Below the pieces are notes generated by a model. That model saw nothing but the letters and a program-made list of their open reading frames with translations. It was not told the DNA's origin and made no database searches. Positions 1 to 12,792 of a stretch of DNA of 64,000 bases are shown piece after piece. Where the stretch lies: contig NC_080077.1 of NCBI RefSeq assembly GCF_949987535.1, forward strand, positions 38,768,561-38,832,560. The letters run 5' to 3'. Positions within the stretch are counted from its first letter, which is position 1; each line of letters opens with the position of its first letter. The position numbers and the translations under genes are program-made. Source of the stretch: Balaenoptera acutorostrata. Its lineage: Eukaryota > Chordata > Mammalia > Artiodactyla > Balaenopteridae.

Positions 1-1567
1 AATATATAAGACAATCTAGGTGAAATCATATTTGAAACATATTTCACCTGAATTTAAATTTGTAAATTATTCATGCTAGCTAAAAACTAATATCCAATGA
101 CAAATTAATAAAGACTATTTACCTTTGAATTATATTGAAATATTCCATTAAGAAAATTCTTTGGTCATTATCTTAGGACACTTTTCATCGAAAGTGACAA
201 ACTCAACAACACAGAGGGGGAAACTGTTGGTTCCTAAAATCAAGCCATGGGAAGGGCAGTGACGGACCCACTCACTTGATCCAAGGACCTGAATGCAACA
301 AGGATCCCTTTCCCACATCTCCCATCCTGCTTCTCAGAGCCTGAGACGAAAGCCTGGTGTGTTGTGTGGGTGAGTGTGTGTTTCTAGGAGGTGCCCGCTG
401 TAGGTAAACAGCCCATTCCTTCCTTGACCTCTGTGACCAGGGATCTGCGTCACAGGGAATCAGGTTTGCTTACAGAGGAAGTCAGGCATTCTGACCCTTT
501 GGCTAGGGGAGGGGGAAAGGAGGAAGCTGTCCAAAACTCAGAGACTGCTATTGCCAGAAGTTCTGGGCAGAGAATACCTGAAATGTTTGCTGATTGTTAC
601 CAATGGACTAAAGACAGTCCATATTGGTATTTTAGATTTCTCCTATATCTAGGTTAACTATGGTAGCTGGATCATTTATCCCAATAACATTATGAGCATG
701 ATTAGAAGAACCCAGTAGTATTCTTGTACCATATTCACCAATTTTTAATAAGTACTGTTTGAGTGAAGTTTATAAACTGAAACTTGTGTTCCTGGACATG
801 TTTCTCCTCTACTACAAAGCCCCCTTGGTCAAATGCTCAGTACTGTTTCCCCAAGGTTGCTGTTGTCATAACTTTAGACACAAATCCTCATTTTCATCAA
901 GCTCTGTCCTATCTGACACTCCCAGGCCTCCTCTACTGGTGACCAGTCCACTGACATAGCAGAAATTCCTTACTTGATCACCTACCTGTATTCTTTCTGT
1001 AACTTTTTCTTAAGAGGCAAGGTGAAGTTACAGGAAAAGCAAGCTTTGACTCAGAAGTGCCTTGATACCTGTCTCCCCACCTGTATTTGATGTGATTTTG
1101 TCCAAATCCCAGTGACTGTCAAAGCTTACCTTCTCTTTGGAGTGCTCTTGTGAAGACAACAGAGATAATATATCTAAAATACCTTACCAAATATAAATAT
1201 TAATTATTTCTATTCACGCCATCAATTTATTATAACTCTTTCTTTCCTTCCTTTTAAACACTGTATCATCCTCCAGTAACCTTACATTTGTAAGCATCAG
1301 TCTCACGGTTGTTTTCTCCATCCTTACAGACTTTGAAATCTGGAAGGATAACAGTTCTAACACTAAACTCCCTGTTCTAGAATCTCATAACTGCTAGACT
1401 AATCCAGATTAGTGAAACATTTATGATTCTTGGACATATTTTCCTCCTCAAGCCCTTTAGATACACTCTCATAAGCTCACCCCTGAACCTATTTCAAACC
1501 TTACTACAGAGAGGAGACCATCTTCTAGAATGAAAAACAAGCCACTCCTTAGAAAACTGTTCTTCAT
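1..1567. other. Unassigned AT-rich DNA
   Basis: I recognise no gene or repeat family here. Short open frames at 391-657 and 759-959 have no recognisable domain and lie in ordinary noncoding-looking sequence. No CpG island, splice-flanked exon or RNA gene is visible. Confidence 0.5.
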
Positions 1568-1595
1568 TGTGTGTGTGTGTGTATATATATATATT
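1568..1595. repeat. Compound (TG)n(TA)n microsatellite
   Basis: A run of TG dinucleotides passes directly into TA dinucleotides. It is a pure simple repeat, likely length-polymorphic. Confidence 0.9.
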
Positions 1596-1734
1596 AAGCA
1601 TGGTGAAAGGCTCTATTTATTGCTCCAAGTCTATACAGGCAATCTCCATAAAAAGCCATGTCCTGGCTTTATATATAAAGCTTCGAACAAGTTCTCTAGC
1701 CCCCATTTCTAATCAGGTCGCTGTCCCTAAGCTC

Positions 1735-2407
1735 TTTTTTTTTTTTTTTTTTTTTTAACATCTTTATTGCAGTATAATTGCTTTACAATGGTGTGTGTTA
1801 GTTTCTGCTTTATAACAAAGTGAATCAGCTATACATATACATATATCCCTACATCTCCTCCCTCTGGCGTCTCCCTCCCACCCTCCCTATCCTACCCCTC
1901 TAGGTGGTCACAAAGCACCGAGCTGATCTCCCTGTGCTATGTGGCTGCTTCCCACTAGCTATCTGTTTTACATTTGGTAGTGTATATATATATGTCCATG
2001 CCACTCTCTCACTTCGTCCCAGCTTACCCTTCCTCCTCCCCATGTCCTCAAGTCCATTCTCTACATCTGCATCTTTATTCCTGTCCTGACCCTAGGTTCT
2101 TCAGAACCATATATATATATATATATTTTTAGATTCCATATATATGTGTTAGCATATGGTATTTGTTTTTCTCTTTCTGACTTACTTCACTCTGTATGAC
2201 AGACTCTAGGTCCATCCACCTCACTACAAATAACTCAATTTCGTTTCTTTTTATGGCTGAGTAATATTCCATTGTATATATGTGCCACATCTTCTTTATC
2301 CATTCATCTGTCAATGGACACTTAGGTTGCTTCCATGTCCTGGCTATTGTCAATAGAGCTGCAATGAACATTGTGGTACATGACTCTTTTTGAATTATGT
2401 TTTTCTC
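1735..2407 (-). mobile_element. 5'-truncated L1 retrotransposon, 3' end only
   Basis: On the plus strand the element opens with a 22-base T run (the poly(A) tail) and continues through the 3' UTR typical of cetacean L1 (ATCTTTATTG..GTATAATTGC). It then covers about the last 90 codons of ORF2, read on the minus strand from about 2407 to the stop at 2129; the peptide includes [11 protein letters not shown], ending HIYGI. The match to the longer copies at 12.8 and 34.3 kb stops at about 2407, so the element is heavily 5'-truncated and inactive. I could not find a clear target-site duplication. Confidence 0.9.
2109..2127. repeat. (AT)n microsatellite inside the L1 3' UTR
   Basis: It lies just beyond the ORF2 stop. 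The two related L1 copies in the window have a plain T run of about 18 bases at the same place (13162-13178 and 34590-34608), so this copy has changed its simple repeat type. Confidence 0.85.
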
Positions 2408-2446
2408 TTCACTGTGTATGAAGAGCACACAAAGGATCAAGCAGTG

Positions 2447-2474
2447 AGCATTGTTTAAAAAAAATAACAATGCT
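2447..2474. repeat. Short perfect inverted repeat
   Basis: AGCATTGTT (2447-2455) is matched by its reverse complement AACAATGCT (2466-2474) around a 10-base A-rich spacer. A 9-bp hairpin is possible. It is probably chance in AT-rich DNA. Confidence 0.6.
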
Positions 2475-2824
2475 GCCTGTCCTTCCGGAACTGCCAGGAT
2501 CATAACTTGGCATTGACAAGAACTCCAGGAACTTAATACTGTAACAATTCTGCCTACACCTATCCAGGTGTAGCAAACGGCCCATTGTCAAGAGTTCTGG
2601 TCTAGGACAGGCATGTTTAGTGACCAATGAAATGCTGACATCAGAGACAAAAAAAAAGAGGTATGATAAAAATATTCAGTCTCTGGATTTCAACCATTAT
2701 TCCACCTCACATCTTAAGCTGCCAGCATTTTCCCCTGGTTTTTGGCGTTTTTACCTGCTATTGGATATCATACACAGGCTGGCCAGCACCCCAGATGTTA
2801 AATTTAAGAAGCTAATCATTATTA

Positions 2825-2992
2825 CTCCTTCCCCCACCTTATTCATTCAACTTCTGCTTCTTTCTCTCCCCTCTCCTCCTCCCTCACTCCCTCCCCACCT
2901 TCCCTCCATCCCTTTGCCCTCCTCATCTCTTTACCATTTGTCTCGCTTCTAATTTCTGAGTCTTCCCTTGCTTATCCTTTTCTCTTTCCTAC
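2825..2992. repeat. Polypyrimidine (CT-rich) tract
   Basis: About 170 bases are strongly C/T-biased on the plus strand, with clustered CTCC and CCTT motifs. It is low-complexity sequence. The open frame across it (2620-2952) codes mostly Ser, Leu and Pro and is a by-product of composition. Confidence 0.75.
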
Positions 2993-3448
2993 ATTCAGAC
3001 CTCTGGAGTCTGAGAGTAATCGAAGGAGTTAAGCCCCAGGTGTAAAGGCCATCTCACACATGTCCTCTATTACAAGACTTCTTTCCCGACTTTCTTCATC
3101 CTCATGTTAACTGAAAATGGTCTTTACCATTTTTTGGATGCCTCTATACATTTTGGTGGATCATTTTGGGCATTTATCATATTCTGCCATCTATAACAGT
3201 TTCTTGTATAAAGAGCTTATTATTTTTGTACAGCTTGTCTAGCTTATATTTTTGTACTTTTCAGCAAAAGTGTTTTACTAATTGGTATGTTATATTAACT
3301 TCTGTAACTTTTGTATTAGGCTATCCTTTATCAAAAATTGTATTTCTTTTGGTTAATCATTTCATAAACATTCTATATAAATTTAGTTTCTACTCTCCAG
3401 GAACATTTGCTTTCTAACATTAAAAAAGCATTCAAGCAAAACAAATAC

Positions 3449-3476
<28 letters not shown>
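3449..3476. repeat. (GT)14 microsatellite
   Basis: Fourteen uninterrupted GT units. A typical polymorphic mammalian dinucleotide repeat. Confidence 0.95.
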
Positions 3477-3479
<3 letters not shown>

Positions 3480-4914
3480 AAATCTATGCTCCTCCACATT
3501 GTTTTCCTAGTAGGGAATGCTTTTTCACATTTGTGAAGTACTTGCAAAAGGGTCTGGATCATCTGACTGCAAAATACAAATAAAGTAGTTTGGGGGTTAG
3601 GCGTGAAGTATTAACGTGTAATTCTAATCCTTTTTTCTGAAATCAATATACCCACGGCTTGTCACTTTCTGGTTAAGACCTGTTGTTTTAAAAGATGATA
3701 ATGAAAATACTTATGCAACCTGCTATTAGTATGGTTACATAGACTCAGCCTTACTGTTTATGAATCAAATATCCATGTTTAGACTTGGGTATTGCCCACA
3801 AATTATGTACACAGGACTGTATATTCAGTCAAGTATAAACCTCAATTAATGACACAATATCATCATACGTTAAAAAAAGGATTTTCTTTTTGTGTTCCCT
3901 TTATCTCTGCATTTTCAAGTCCATGGATACTTTATGTATTTAATATATATTCACCCAAACCACCTTCTTTGTATACTTATATTTACCTATAAAAATGCAT
4001 ACATTATTGTTTTCAACATGATGTGTTTTTTGTATATGTATGTTTTGTATATATCTTTGAAACTACAGAGTTTAGCAGTTTACGTATTCTTGTGAAATTT
4101 TCTATTTGTACTAAAACTTATATAACATTCAAGCATGTTGATAAAATATGGTTGTCATGAATCCTTTTTCACTCTTGCATATTATTATATGATTTTACCA
4201 CGCTTTACCACTCCATTCACCAATGGATGGTCATGGAGGGTGGACATTTCACTGTTACAGAAAATACTGAAGTGATCACACATGGCATAGGTTTGTGTAT
4301 AGTGTTTTCTTTGTGAAATTTTATTTAGTTTTACCCTTTTATTTGTAAGGGTCATTTTTTTTTTATAATACTTCATGCTCTAAAGGGCAAAATATTCAAA
4401 CAAGTTAAACTGTGAAAATGAGAATACACCCCTTAATGTTACCCATTATTAACATACAGCTGGTGTTTAAAGAATTTAGTGTCTGAAAATATATGTGGGG
4501 GAAAAAATCTTTTTTTTCTCATTGAAAAGGTACTGTAAACCTAATAGTCACCTCAAAGAGAACTTGACTGCACCTTCTGTCTAGGGAAAGTATATAAATC
4601 ATTTAGAACACATGACAAATGTAATTCAACACTTCCCACAACAGTATCTTCAAGATAAAATAACAATAATTTAAAACACTTTTCCATGAATGACTTCAGA
4701 ATAAAACAATGGAGTACCATTGAGTCAGTATGTCTCAAAGGTAGCCGAATTGCACTTGGAAAGTAAGACTTTCTTGTAAACTCAGGGTTTAGGGACTGCT
4801 ATCAGGAAGAAGTTGGTGAAAATAAACAGAATAAACATGACTCTGTTGCTAGATCAATGACATAGTTCCACAGCCTCACATGACTACTTGTTTCAGTGTG
4901 AGCAACTCTCCTAT

Positions 4915-5158
4915 AATTGTGTACTGGGACAAGCACCCCACTGGAATTAGAAAATCTGGGTTCCAACCCCACCTGTGTCTCTTACAAACTGCATATATCT
5001 GGAAAAAGAATTAAATTATTTGAGCCTCAGATTCTTCATCTTTAAAATGGACCGAACAGTACCCTTTCACAGAGCTGTTCTGGGTATTAAAATTAGGTGT
5101 GAAAGTTCTGTAAAGTTCAAAGCACTATACAAAGAAAATTACTGAAATGGTTATTACT
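4915..5158 (+). repeat. MIR SINE (old)
   Basis: The order of motifs follows MIR: a tRNA-like part with GGGTTCCAACCCC (box B-like), then TTGAGCCTCAGATTCTTCAT and a TTTAAAATGG motif, and a tail with AAAGCACTATA. The copy is diverged, as expected for a repeat that predates placental mammals. I see no target-site duplication. Confidence 0.75.
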
Positions 5159-7064
5159 GCCACATTTTAAATATGCCTTAGAGAGATGTAGACTATAATC
5201 CACCCCTGCAAGGAGTCAGTAGGAGTTGGGAGTGACTTTCTGTCATGGGCCACTTTTGACTGTTTTGAGGTTTCTCCATTAGTGACACCACTTCTACTTC
5301 CCTTATACCTGTAAGAAGCTAAATTCTGTAATCTTTATCTACTTTTGGCCTTTTACTGAGTACCACTAAACCAATGCTTCCAGGGAGGCCAAGGCTAAAG
5401 TCATTTCATTCCCCTAAATGAACTTAACCATTTTGACCAAATCGTTTTGGTCCCCTTCATGGCATCCCACCCTGTGTCTTGGTAGCACGAACTCCTAGTT
5501 TCTTCCCCAAGAGAGCAAATGGAGAAAGAAAAGAAGATGACTGTCTTGTTAATGAATAAACGACCATTTGTAACATCACGCAATGCTATTTCTCACTGAC
5601 ATTTATGAGTTGCTATTAATAAAAAAATGTTCTTTCTAAACTCTCATATAGCTGTCTTTGTAGTCAGTAATAATCATTTTAACACAAAGTTTCATTCCCT
5701 TTCTCCAAAAAGCTCTAAGCACCTGGGAGACATTATCTTATTAATCCTAATGCACACAGAGAGGCTCCGAGGGGGTGTTTCAGAAGACAAAAAATGTCTA
5801 TAAAGTTCACCATGACTATCATTAAAATATTATCTGTTCAAATGCATGTACAAAACACAAGCCTTTAGCCACAGGAATTCACTTAAATAGCTTGTAAAAT
5901 AAAATGGATTTCTATTGACAACTATTATGTGCTATAAATTTAACCTGTTAAAACAGATTACTTCAAAGGCATATCCTTAAGTTATTTTTGACACACACAT
6001 ATTTCTCTTTCTCCCTACAAAAAGGATAAAAGTATTTTAAGACCTGAATCATCTGCAAAATTCCTAAAACCTCTTGCTGATTCAATAGGTACAACTGATT
6101 TAACACAATCCTGGTCCTAACTTTTAGACTGTGTGTCATTTGAAACACTCAACTTTTAGAATGATAGGAAAAACTGCAATGTTTTTGAATGAATTATATT
6201 TAAGTATTGGATTTAAGTGGATGAATAGCCCTACCTAAGCTGAGGAATACAAATGATTGTGAAAATAAATTTAGTTTGTCTTCTTTGTGCTAAGGGCAAG
6301 GGCACAAAGTGAACATAATTTAACTTAGTTAACCACATTGACTGGGGAAAGTCAGGTTAGAGAACACAAAATGAACATCATTTGCCAATCTCTCTGTCTG
6401 GTAGAGTTTTCCAAGGAAACCCACTGAGCCCCAAGCCAGGATGAAGGGTATCTGCTGACCCATCTTTCTCCATAATGTAGTAAGTATGCTAAAATGTGGG
6501 AAGGGTGATGCAGATACTGCTCATTATGCAACTGGAAGATGTGACCCAAGGTCTTCTCTTTAACTTCACTGAAGGCAAGATCATGTATTTTCCTTCTTCT
6601 GTAGACACCTACCTCATCCAGTGCCCAAGTGAAATCCCCTTTTTCTATGTTCCATTAGTAAACTACCACCATCAATTTCTTCGTTGGCAAGACTCATCAT
6701 CATTATAATTACTGCTTCTGTGCATGAATGGTCCAAAAATCTACACATTCAGTGAAATCAAGGATAACACTTCACTCTTCAGTCTCAAATTAATTAGTCC
6801 CGAATTAGTGCTAATTCGTTTGGCATATTATTTAATACATTCTGACTGTGGGTTGGATGGAGGCTTTGATGGGTAGATAGGTGAAGCAGCTACATTTATT
6901 GACTATGCCCCCAGGTACTCTTCTGAATCCCAATGGAGCTCTGAAATAGCTGGGAGAGATCTGGAACCTCCTGAGCCCCCCTTGCATTTTGGGGTATATA
7001 CTGGGGAATATTTCCATACATTGTTTTCAGTTGAGAATGCAGAAGGCCCTACTTTTCAGAATTA
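5159..7064. other. Unassigned AT-rich DNA
   Basis: No gene is recognised. A short stretch at about 5712-5785 (ATTATCTTATTAATCCTAAT and onward) vaguely resembles a MIR on the minus strand, but is too short and diverged to call. Confidence 0.45.
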
Positions 7065-7260
7065 TTTAATGTTCATTTTGTAACACCTGCTATATGCAAG
7101 AAACTATGCTAGGCCATGTGTGAATTAGCATATGACTCAAATGAGTGATGTAAGTCCTTCCTTTTAATTTTAAATATTGGGATTCTACAATTATGAAAAT
7201 AAAATACAGAGAATTGACTCAAAAACTGCCAAGGCCATGACAACTCAGAAGTCAATATTG
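7065..7260 (-). repeat. Probable MIR fragment (diverged)
   Basis: ACCTGCTATATGCAAG..CTATGCTAGGCC resembles the 'CTACTATGTGCCAGGCACTG' signature of reversed MIR or L2 ends. Further on, GAATTGACTCAAAAACTGCC resembles the MIR 'AACTTGCCCAAGGTCACAC' block. Divergence is high, so the family is tentative. Confidence 0.35.
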
Positions 7261-7959
7261 AATATAATTAAGTGTGCTTTAAAAATTGTGTCATCTTATG
7301 AATGGAACTAGAGTCTGAACAATAAGCACAATAAAAATATGTTTTCAAACGGGTCCTACTTACTCTCTTCAAGAACATTTGATAAATTCATACTATAAAT
7401 CATGCTCAATTCACTAAGTGTTTCAGCTTTTAATGATCAGTAAAGTCCAGAATAGAGACCTAATGTGATTGAGAGATACACTTAAGAAAATTACTATAAC
7501 AGCATTAAGTAGTTTGCCATATGTCTCCAAAACACATTGCTTTCCCTTTGTTTATTTTACTATTGACAGCTGAACTTTCCAATTCTTCTTCATATCAAAA
7601 ATGAAAATAGCTTTCAATTAATTGATAAACATCACAGAGACTCAGAAATACCCCCAAGAATTTAGAGCCCAGAAGGCATTTTATTCTCTTGCACATTCTC
7701 AAAAGTAAATGTCAGTCTTGTGTAGATGCTGGCATTTTTTTCCCCCACTACTAGAAGGAAAGATTGATCAGTCAGAAAGGAATGTTTACTGATACAGTCT
7801 TAACAGTAGTCAGTACAGAAAATTCTTCCTGAAATATTTAAATCTTCCTCATTCTCTTTATATCAATTATACAGAAACCTGTTTAATTGTGTACACACAA
7901 AGTAGGTGATCTCCAGGCTCTGTCTTGTCTCTCTTCTAATTTAGTACATTAATGGAACC
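7261..7959. other. Unassigned AT-rich DNA
   Basis: Nothing recognisable: no open frame of note, no clear repeat family. Confidence 0.45.
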
Positions 7960-8440
7960 ATCCCAGTCACCCTAATAGTTTCTTCTCGCATCTAGATGAT
8001 TGTTTTCAATGCTGTAATTCTAGGCCAGGTCTCTTTCCCTTCCCAATATAATTCTATCAGAATACATTTTCTCCAAACAAAAATCTGGCCGCATGTTTCC
8101 CCTATTCAAAATCCTACACTGGCTCCCCACTGAATACTGGAAAGTCCAAACTCCATACCATGTCTATAACCTGAGCCCAGGCACTTTTGTGGCATGGCCT
8201 CTGTGCCTACTTTACCTTCCCAACTTGAGGTATTCCAACTGCTTTGGTTCCTATAAATCACAGGCTGCTATGTCTCCACTTTTCTCATGCACTGTCCCCT
8301 TCTGGAATGTCTTCTCCCACCCCATCCAACTAGCACCTACACACTCACTTCCTCTTCTAAGGAGGGTCTCCCCATGAGCACATCAAGATAGAATCGGTAA
8401 CCCAAATAGTCAATTTTTCTTTATATTTCTTTGTCAAGAT
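7960..8440 (+). repeat. L2 LINE 3' region
   Basis: The sequence follows the L2 consensus over several hundred bases: CATCTAGATGATTG, TCTGGCCGCATGTTTCCCC, then CACTGGCTCCCCACTGAAT, AAAGTCCAAACTCC and a block corresponding to the 'CTGGAATGTC..TCTTCTAAGG' part. It is 5'-truncated and diverged. The 94-codon open frame at 8093-8377 lies wholly inside this repeat and is not an independent gene. Confidence 0.8.
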
Positions 8441-9369
8441 ACCAGGTAATACAAGTGTTTTCATTCATCACATACCCTCCTCCTTTTCTCCTTCACTTTC
8501 ACTTTCCTGCATCTCAGAAGGTACATACTGGCCACACTATTTTTCCCTTCCCTCCTATCTTTTTTCACATCCTTTCAACACTCCTCAGTGAATGTTATCA
8601 TGCCATGAAGTAAAAGAGCTCGAAGATGAAGTTGTAATGGAAGGTGGGCTCATTACAATTTTAAAAATGTGTAAGGAGTGATAAAAGGGTCAATCCATTT
8701 TTTGACCCAAAACTCAAGTCCTCAAACTGTAAGTCATTTTCTCTTTTTGTAATATTTTGAATGACCATTCCAATATATTTTCCTGAATTTAGAAATCTCA
8801 CTTCGGCATAAATTGATTAGAAGCATAAAGAATTTGTATTTTTCAGCTACAGAAGGATATATTAGTCTAATCTGAATATTTCTCACGTCTTTTCTGACCC
8901 TTCTTCCAATGTTTTCCTAAGTTTTAGACACCTGTATTTGTTTCCTACCACATAAATATATTGTCCTATGTATTCTTGTCTTCATAACGAATGAAAATTC
9001 ATAACTTTTGTTGAAGAATTAGTAGACATCTATATTTAATTGTATATGCCTACTTAGTTGCTTTTTTTTTCCTGCAAAGTAACAGTGAATTAAGTACCAC
9101 ACAGTTCCAGACAGTCCCTTTTTCTTGTCTATATCAATCAGTGCAAATATTAGAGATAATTCAAGGAAACTTATCAATCTTAGATATTTTCTTTAGCGAA
9201 AATCAATTCATTATCTGGCATCTCAAGATTTCAAAAATGTGCTTAATGTTATTTTTTTAAAAAAACAATTTGTTTGTTATTTATCTTTGAAACATTTATA
9301 ATCCAAGTAGTCATCAAACCTGCACAAATCCACAAAGGTCTTGAACACTAATAGGAACTGAGGACCCTG
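8441..9369. other. Unassigned AT-rich DNA
   Basis: No gene or family recognised. It includes a T run near 9062-9070 and an A/T-rich patch near 9250. Confidence 0.45.
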
Positions 9370-9521
9370 ATTGTATATGGCTGTATCAATTGTATAATTG
9401 ATATGTGTATATCATTTGTATAATTGTATATGGCTGTATCATTGTATACAGCCATTGTATATGGCTGTATCATTTAGTTACCAAATAATTGTATATGGCT
9501 GTATCATTTAGTTACCAAATA
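9370..9521. repeat. Small minisatellite with inverted unit
   Basis: The 19-mer ATTGTATATGGCTGTATCA occurs at 9370, 9423, 9454 and 9488. The last two sit in exact 34-bp tandem units that also carry TTTAGTTACCAAATA. Between the second and third copies, ATACAGCCAT (9446-9455) is the reverse complement of ATGGCTGTAT (9430-9439), with a 6-base spacer, giving a perfect 10-bp hairpin. I know of no named family for it. Confidence 0.85.
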
Positions 9522-11435
9522 TGCTATTTAGTACATTTAATATGACTTACAAAGAGATTATAAATACAGATATTACTAAATGTAATCTATTCTTTGATGA
9601 TTTACCAGGCTCTTTAGGATCACACAGCATTTCAGAGACATCATTAGGAACATCAATTAACACTGAAATGCATCCATATGGTAGAGATGATAGAGACAGT
9701 GAAGATTTTTCAATCACCGAGATTTTTCAATATATGAGAAAACATACAATGAATAGTTATTAGGCAAAACTAGTAGAATACCCAACTGTGTTTCATATTA
9801 AAACATGTAAATGGTGTTAGTGTGTACACGGAAAACAAGGTAGGAAAACAGTCCAAATAGTGGTAATATCTGGTCAATGGAAGTACAATCTATAAAAGAA
9901 CTTTTCTTTAGCTCTACAAAAGAAGCAATTCAAGCATCAGGTTTGTTTATGAAAATAAAAGAGGTAAAAGTAAGAACAGTATAGGCCATAAAAATAGTTT
10001 GATTCCCACAGTTAGAGTGTGGCTTAATATTCTTAATATTTAATATTTGTAAATGAAGGGAAATATCCCCCTTCAGAAAAAAGCATCTACAGACTATAGA
10101 CGGATGGTGTAGAAGTGCTCTGATTGGGCAGAAGGGGCAGAAGATGACACTGGAAGCTACTGAGACAAGTGTGTCAGAAAGTCTGATGTGCAGTCTTACA
10201 AAGACATCAAGGATGCCCAAGACTAAAGCAATATAACTGATAACTGATATTCACAGCCACCTCAATCCTAAAGTGCTTAACCATCCAGCACAAAGTCAAG
10301 TGCAGCGGGACCTAGTTCATATTTGATTCATAGGCCTGGGATACTGAGATCTGGGAGAAGTGTTTTGGGGGTCTACCAAAATGAGAAGTAACACCCCTTC
10401 CTAGGCAAGCCACTGCTTTGATTGTTTATACAGCAATAAGGTAAATATTTCTGGGTGCCAAGAGACAGGCTGATCAAAGGTCTTCACTGTCTCTTTATCT
10501 CTGTTAAATCCGGTGCCAAGAATCAGACCGGTATTTTACACACTGCTCCTGCTCTCTGCTTAAGGAAGGAATTGGTCACTAACCAAAATATCTTGGGTGC
10601 CAGAGCTAATATCACTCACTGAGTCTTTAAGAGAGTATGACAAATGGGTTGCCTGGGTTTACAGCAGAGTCTCTTAAAGCACCACCTGACTGCTGGGAAA
10701 GAAGCTCTATTTCTTATATTGCTTTCCTAGGTGTGATACTGTGGGGCCCATGACAACACTCTTACCTTATTAAGACTGTGCCCCTTGCTTTTTACCTACA
10801 CATTTATAGTCTAGATTTTCCCCACTTTATTCTAATCTATATTTTACTCTCCCCACATTATTGTCAATACATGAAAAGCTAGCTTAGATGAACTTTCAAC
10901 AAAAGATCAAATACATGGGATTTGGAGATGATATATATGTAAACATACACATACACACCAGCTGTTGCAAATACAGCCTGTTTTTAGGGCAGGGATCTGA
11001 CTACTGAGTGGTGCACTCACAGTCCTGCTAGAAGGAAAATATATCAGAAGACAAATGCAAAGACCTCCCAAGTCACAAACTGTACTTACCTGAAGGCCTT
11101 CCATGACAGAAACCAGACTGTAAAGGGTTAACCAGAAAGTATCTCATGAGGAAGTGGAAGAAGGACAGATATTGGCCTTTTGCTCTAAACCTAAGATTGG
11201 TCATATAAGCTCTCTCGTCAGAGGTTTTTATAAAGCAGGGATGGCATTTTGAATAGCTTGATACACCCTTTATCATCATGACAGACACCCTGGAACTACC
11301 CTACTCTACTCCTTGACAGCTCTGTAGCAAGCACTTCAAAGATCAGGTTGTAGAGCCCACTCATCACAAGGAGAGAAGCCTGAGAACTCAAAGTCTGCAC
11401 TCCCATGCTCAGGGAGCAGAATCTCTTCTCCCAGC
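9522..11435. other. Unassigned DNA
   Basis: No gene or repeat family recognised. A 96-codon minus-strand open frame (9930-10220) has no recognisable domain and no coding signature beyond its length. Confidence 0.45.
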
Positions 11436-11600
11436 TCCAATATGAACACCATCAGAATCACCTGAACAACTGATGGAAACTCAGCTCACTGGGGACCATC
11501 CCCAGAGTTTGATTCCATAGGTCTGGAATTCTGCATTTTTAACAAGACCCCCAGTGATTCTCAGGCTGGTGGTCCAGGGATCGTATCTTGAGAAGCACTG
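11436..11600 (+). mobile_element. MER5A-type nonautonomous hAT-Charlie DNA transposon
   Basis: The consensus order is present: CATCAGAATCACCTG, GGGACCATCCCCAGAGTTTG, GATTCCATAGGTCTGG, TCTGCATTTTTAACAAG, GGTGGTCCAGGGATCG, and the terminal TTGAGAAGCACTG, which matches the Charlie terminal inverted repeat. The 5' terminus is missing or too diverged to see. It carries no coding capacity. Confidence 0.85.
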
Positions 11601-11789
11601 CTATAGACAGGGTTTGAAATATATTTAATGGTTCAGTGACTATCTGACCCACAAATTACCTTTATCTCCATTTCTTCCTCCCTCCTTTCCTCTCTCTCTC
11701 TCTCCCCATAGTGTTTTTATTTGGAAGCTGTGTTCATGGCACAAAGTTGAATAAAAACATACCATTCTATTTTTAGTGCAGTGAAAATA

Positions 11790-12056
11790 TGCTATAATAT
11801 CCTAATAATGAACACATCATATATTTGTCCAAACTCATGGAATGTACATCACCAAGAGTGAATCCTAAGGTAAACTACAGAGTTTGGATAATTATGGTAT
11901 CTCAGTCAGCTGTAACCACTCTGACGAGGGATGTCGATGATGGAGCCGGTTGCATGTGGGGAGAGAGCAAGGAGTGTATGGGAAATCTCTGCACCTGCCT
12001 TTCAATTTTGCTATAAACCTAAAAGTGCTCTGAAAAAAAGTCTTTAAAGAAAAACA
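11790..12056 (+). mobile_element. Old L1 3' end fragment
   Basis: The motifs AATGTACATCACCAAGAGTG, AATCCTAAGGTAAACTACAG, GGGAAATCTCTGCACCTGCC and TTCAATTTTGCTATAAACC are those of the old L1M-type 3' UTR, ending with AAAAAAAGTCTTTAAAG. It is 5'-truncated and unrelated in age to the younger L1 copies nearby. Confidence 0.8.
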
Positions 12057-12792
12057 GAAACACTCTCCTTATATTTGAAGAACACTTTTTTCTCTACCAA
12101 ACAATTAGGGGAAAAACTAAACAAATAAAATGTGTAAGATAAACTTTTTATCATTTAATTCAAATTCTCCTCCTCTGAAAACTACTATCATAAGAAATGT
12201 TCCAAGGGCTTAAGCAGACTCAAAAAGGGTCAAGTGGTCAAGAGAGTTTGGAAAACTCTGGGTTAAGCAAGCTGAAAGTTTCTTTGTTGGAGAACTTTTC
12301 AGAGACCTAAATGAGTTAATGTATACTGTAACTCTACAAGAAGTTTTTAAACATTTACAGAACTTGTTTCATTATGAATACTTGTTGGGCATTCTAGGAA
12401 TACAATTTGTAAAATAGTATCATTTTCTCCAAGGACTCAGATAAATGACTGACTTTAAGTAGGATCATTTTTCTTTTAAATCACTTCAAAAAGAAATATT
12501 ATTTGTATATTAGGACACTGTACATGTGTGTAAAAAGATTGATTGCAAGACAGTAACTTCACTGTAATAGATTTAAGCTCACAATTGAAATTAAGTTTTA
12601 CTAGACCTATTATTGAATACAAATTCCTAAAAACCTGCAGAAAAAACAGTGAAATACCTTTCTTTTCACTCTTTGGAACTGAGTAGTTATTATTAGAATA
12701 CTTGCTAATTAGTTAATTTATTCTGTACTTGATGGCTAAAATACAGACTCACAAAAAATTTACAAGTTTCAATTTCCAGACAGACCTAATTC
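12057..12792. other. Unassigned AT-rich DNA
   Basis: No gene is seen. The stretch 12200-12310 (GGGTCAAGTGGTCAAGAGAG and onward) may be a diverged DNA-transposon end, but I cannot name it. Confidence 0.4.

Larger units (their letters stand above)
2408..4914. other. Unassigned DNA with simple repeats
   Basis: Apart from the pyrimidine tract and GT run listed separately, I see no gene and no clearly identifiable repeat. The stretch near 4190-4290 has a weak resemblance to L1 ORF2 3' sequence (a CCATTCACCAATGGATGG motif), too weak to call. Confidence 0.45.

Noticed and set aside
8093..8377. 94-codon open frame
   Set aside because: It lies wholly within an L2 repeat and is not a separate gene.
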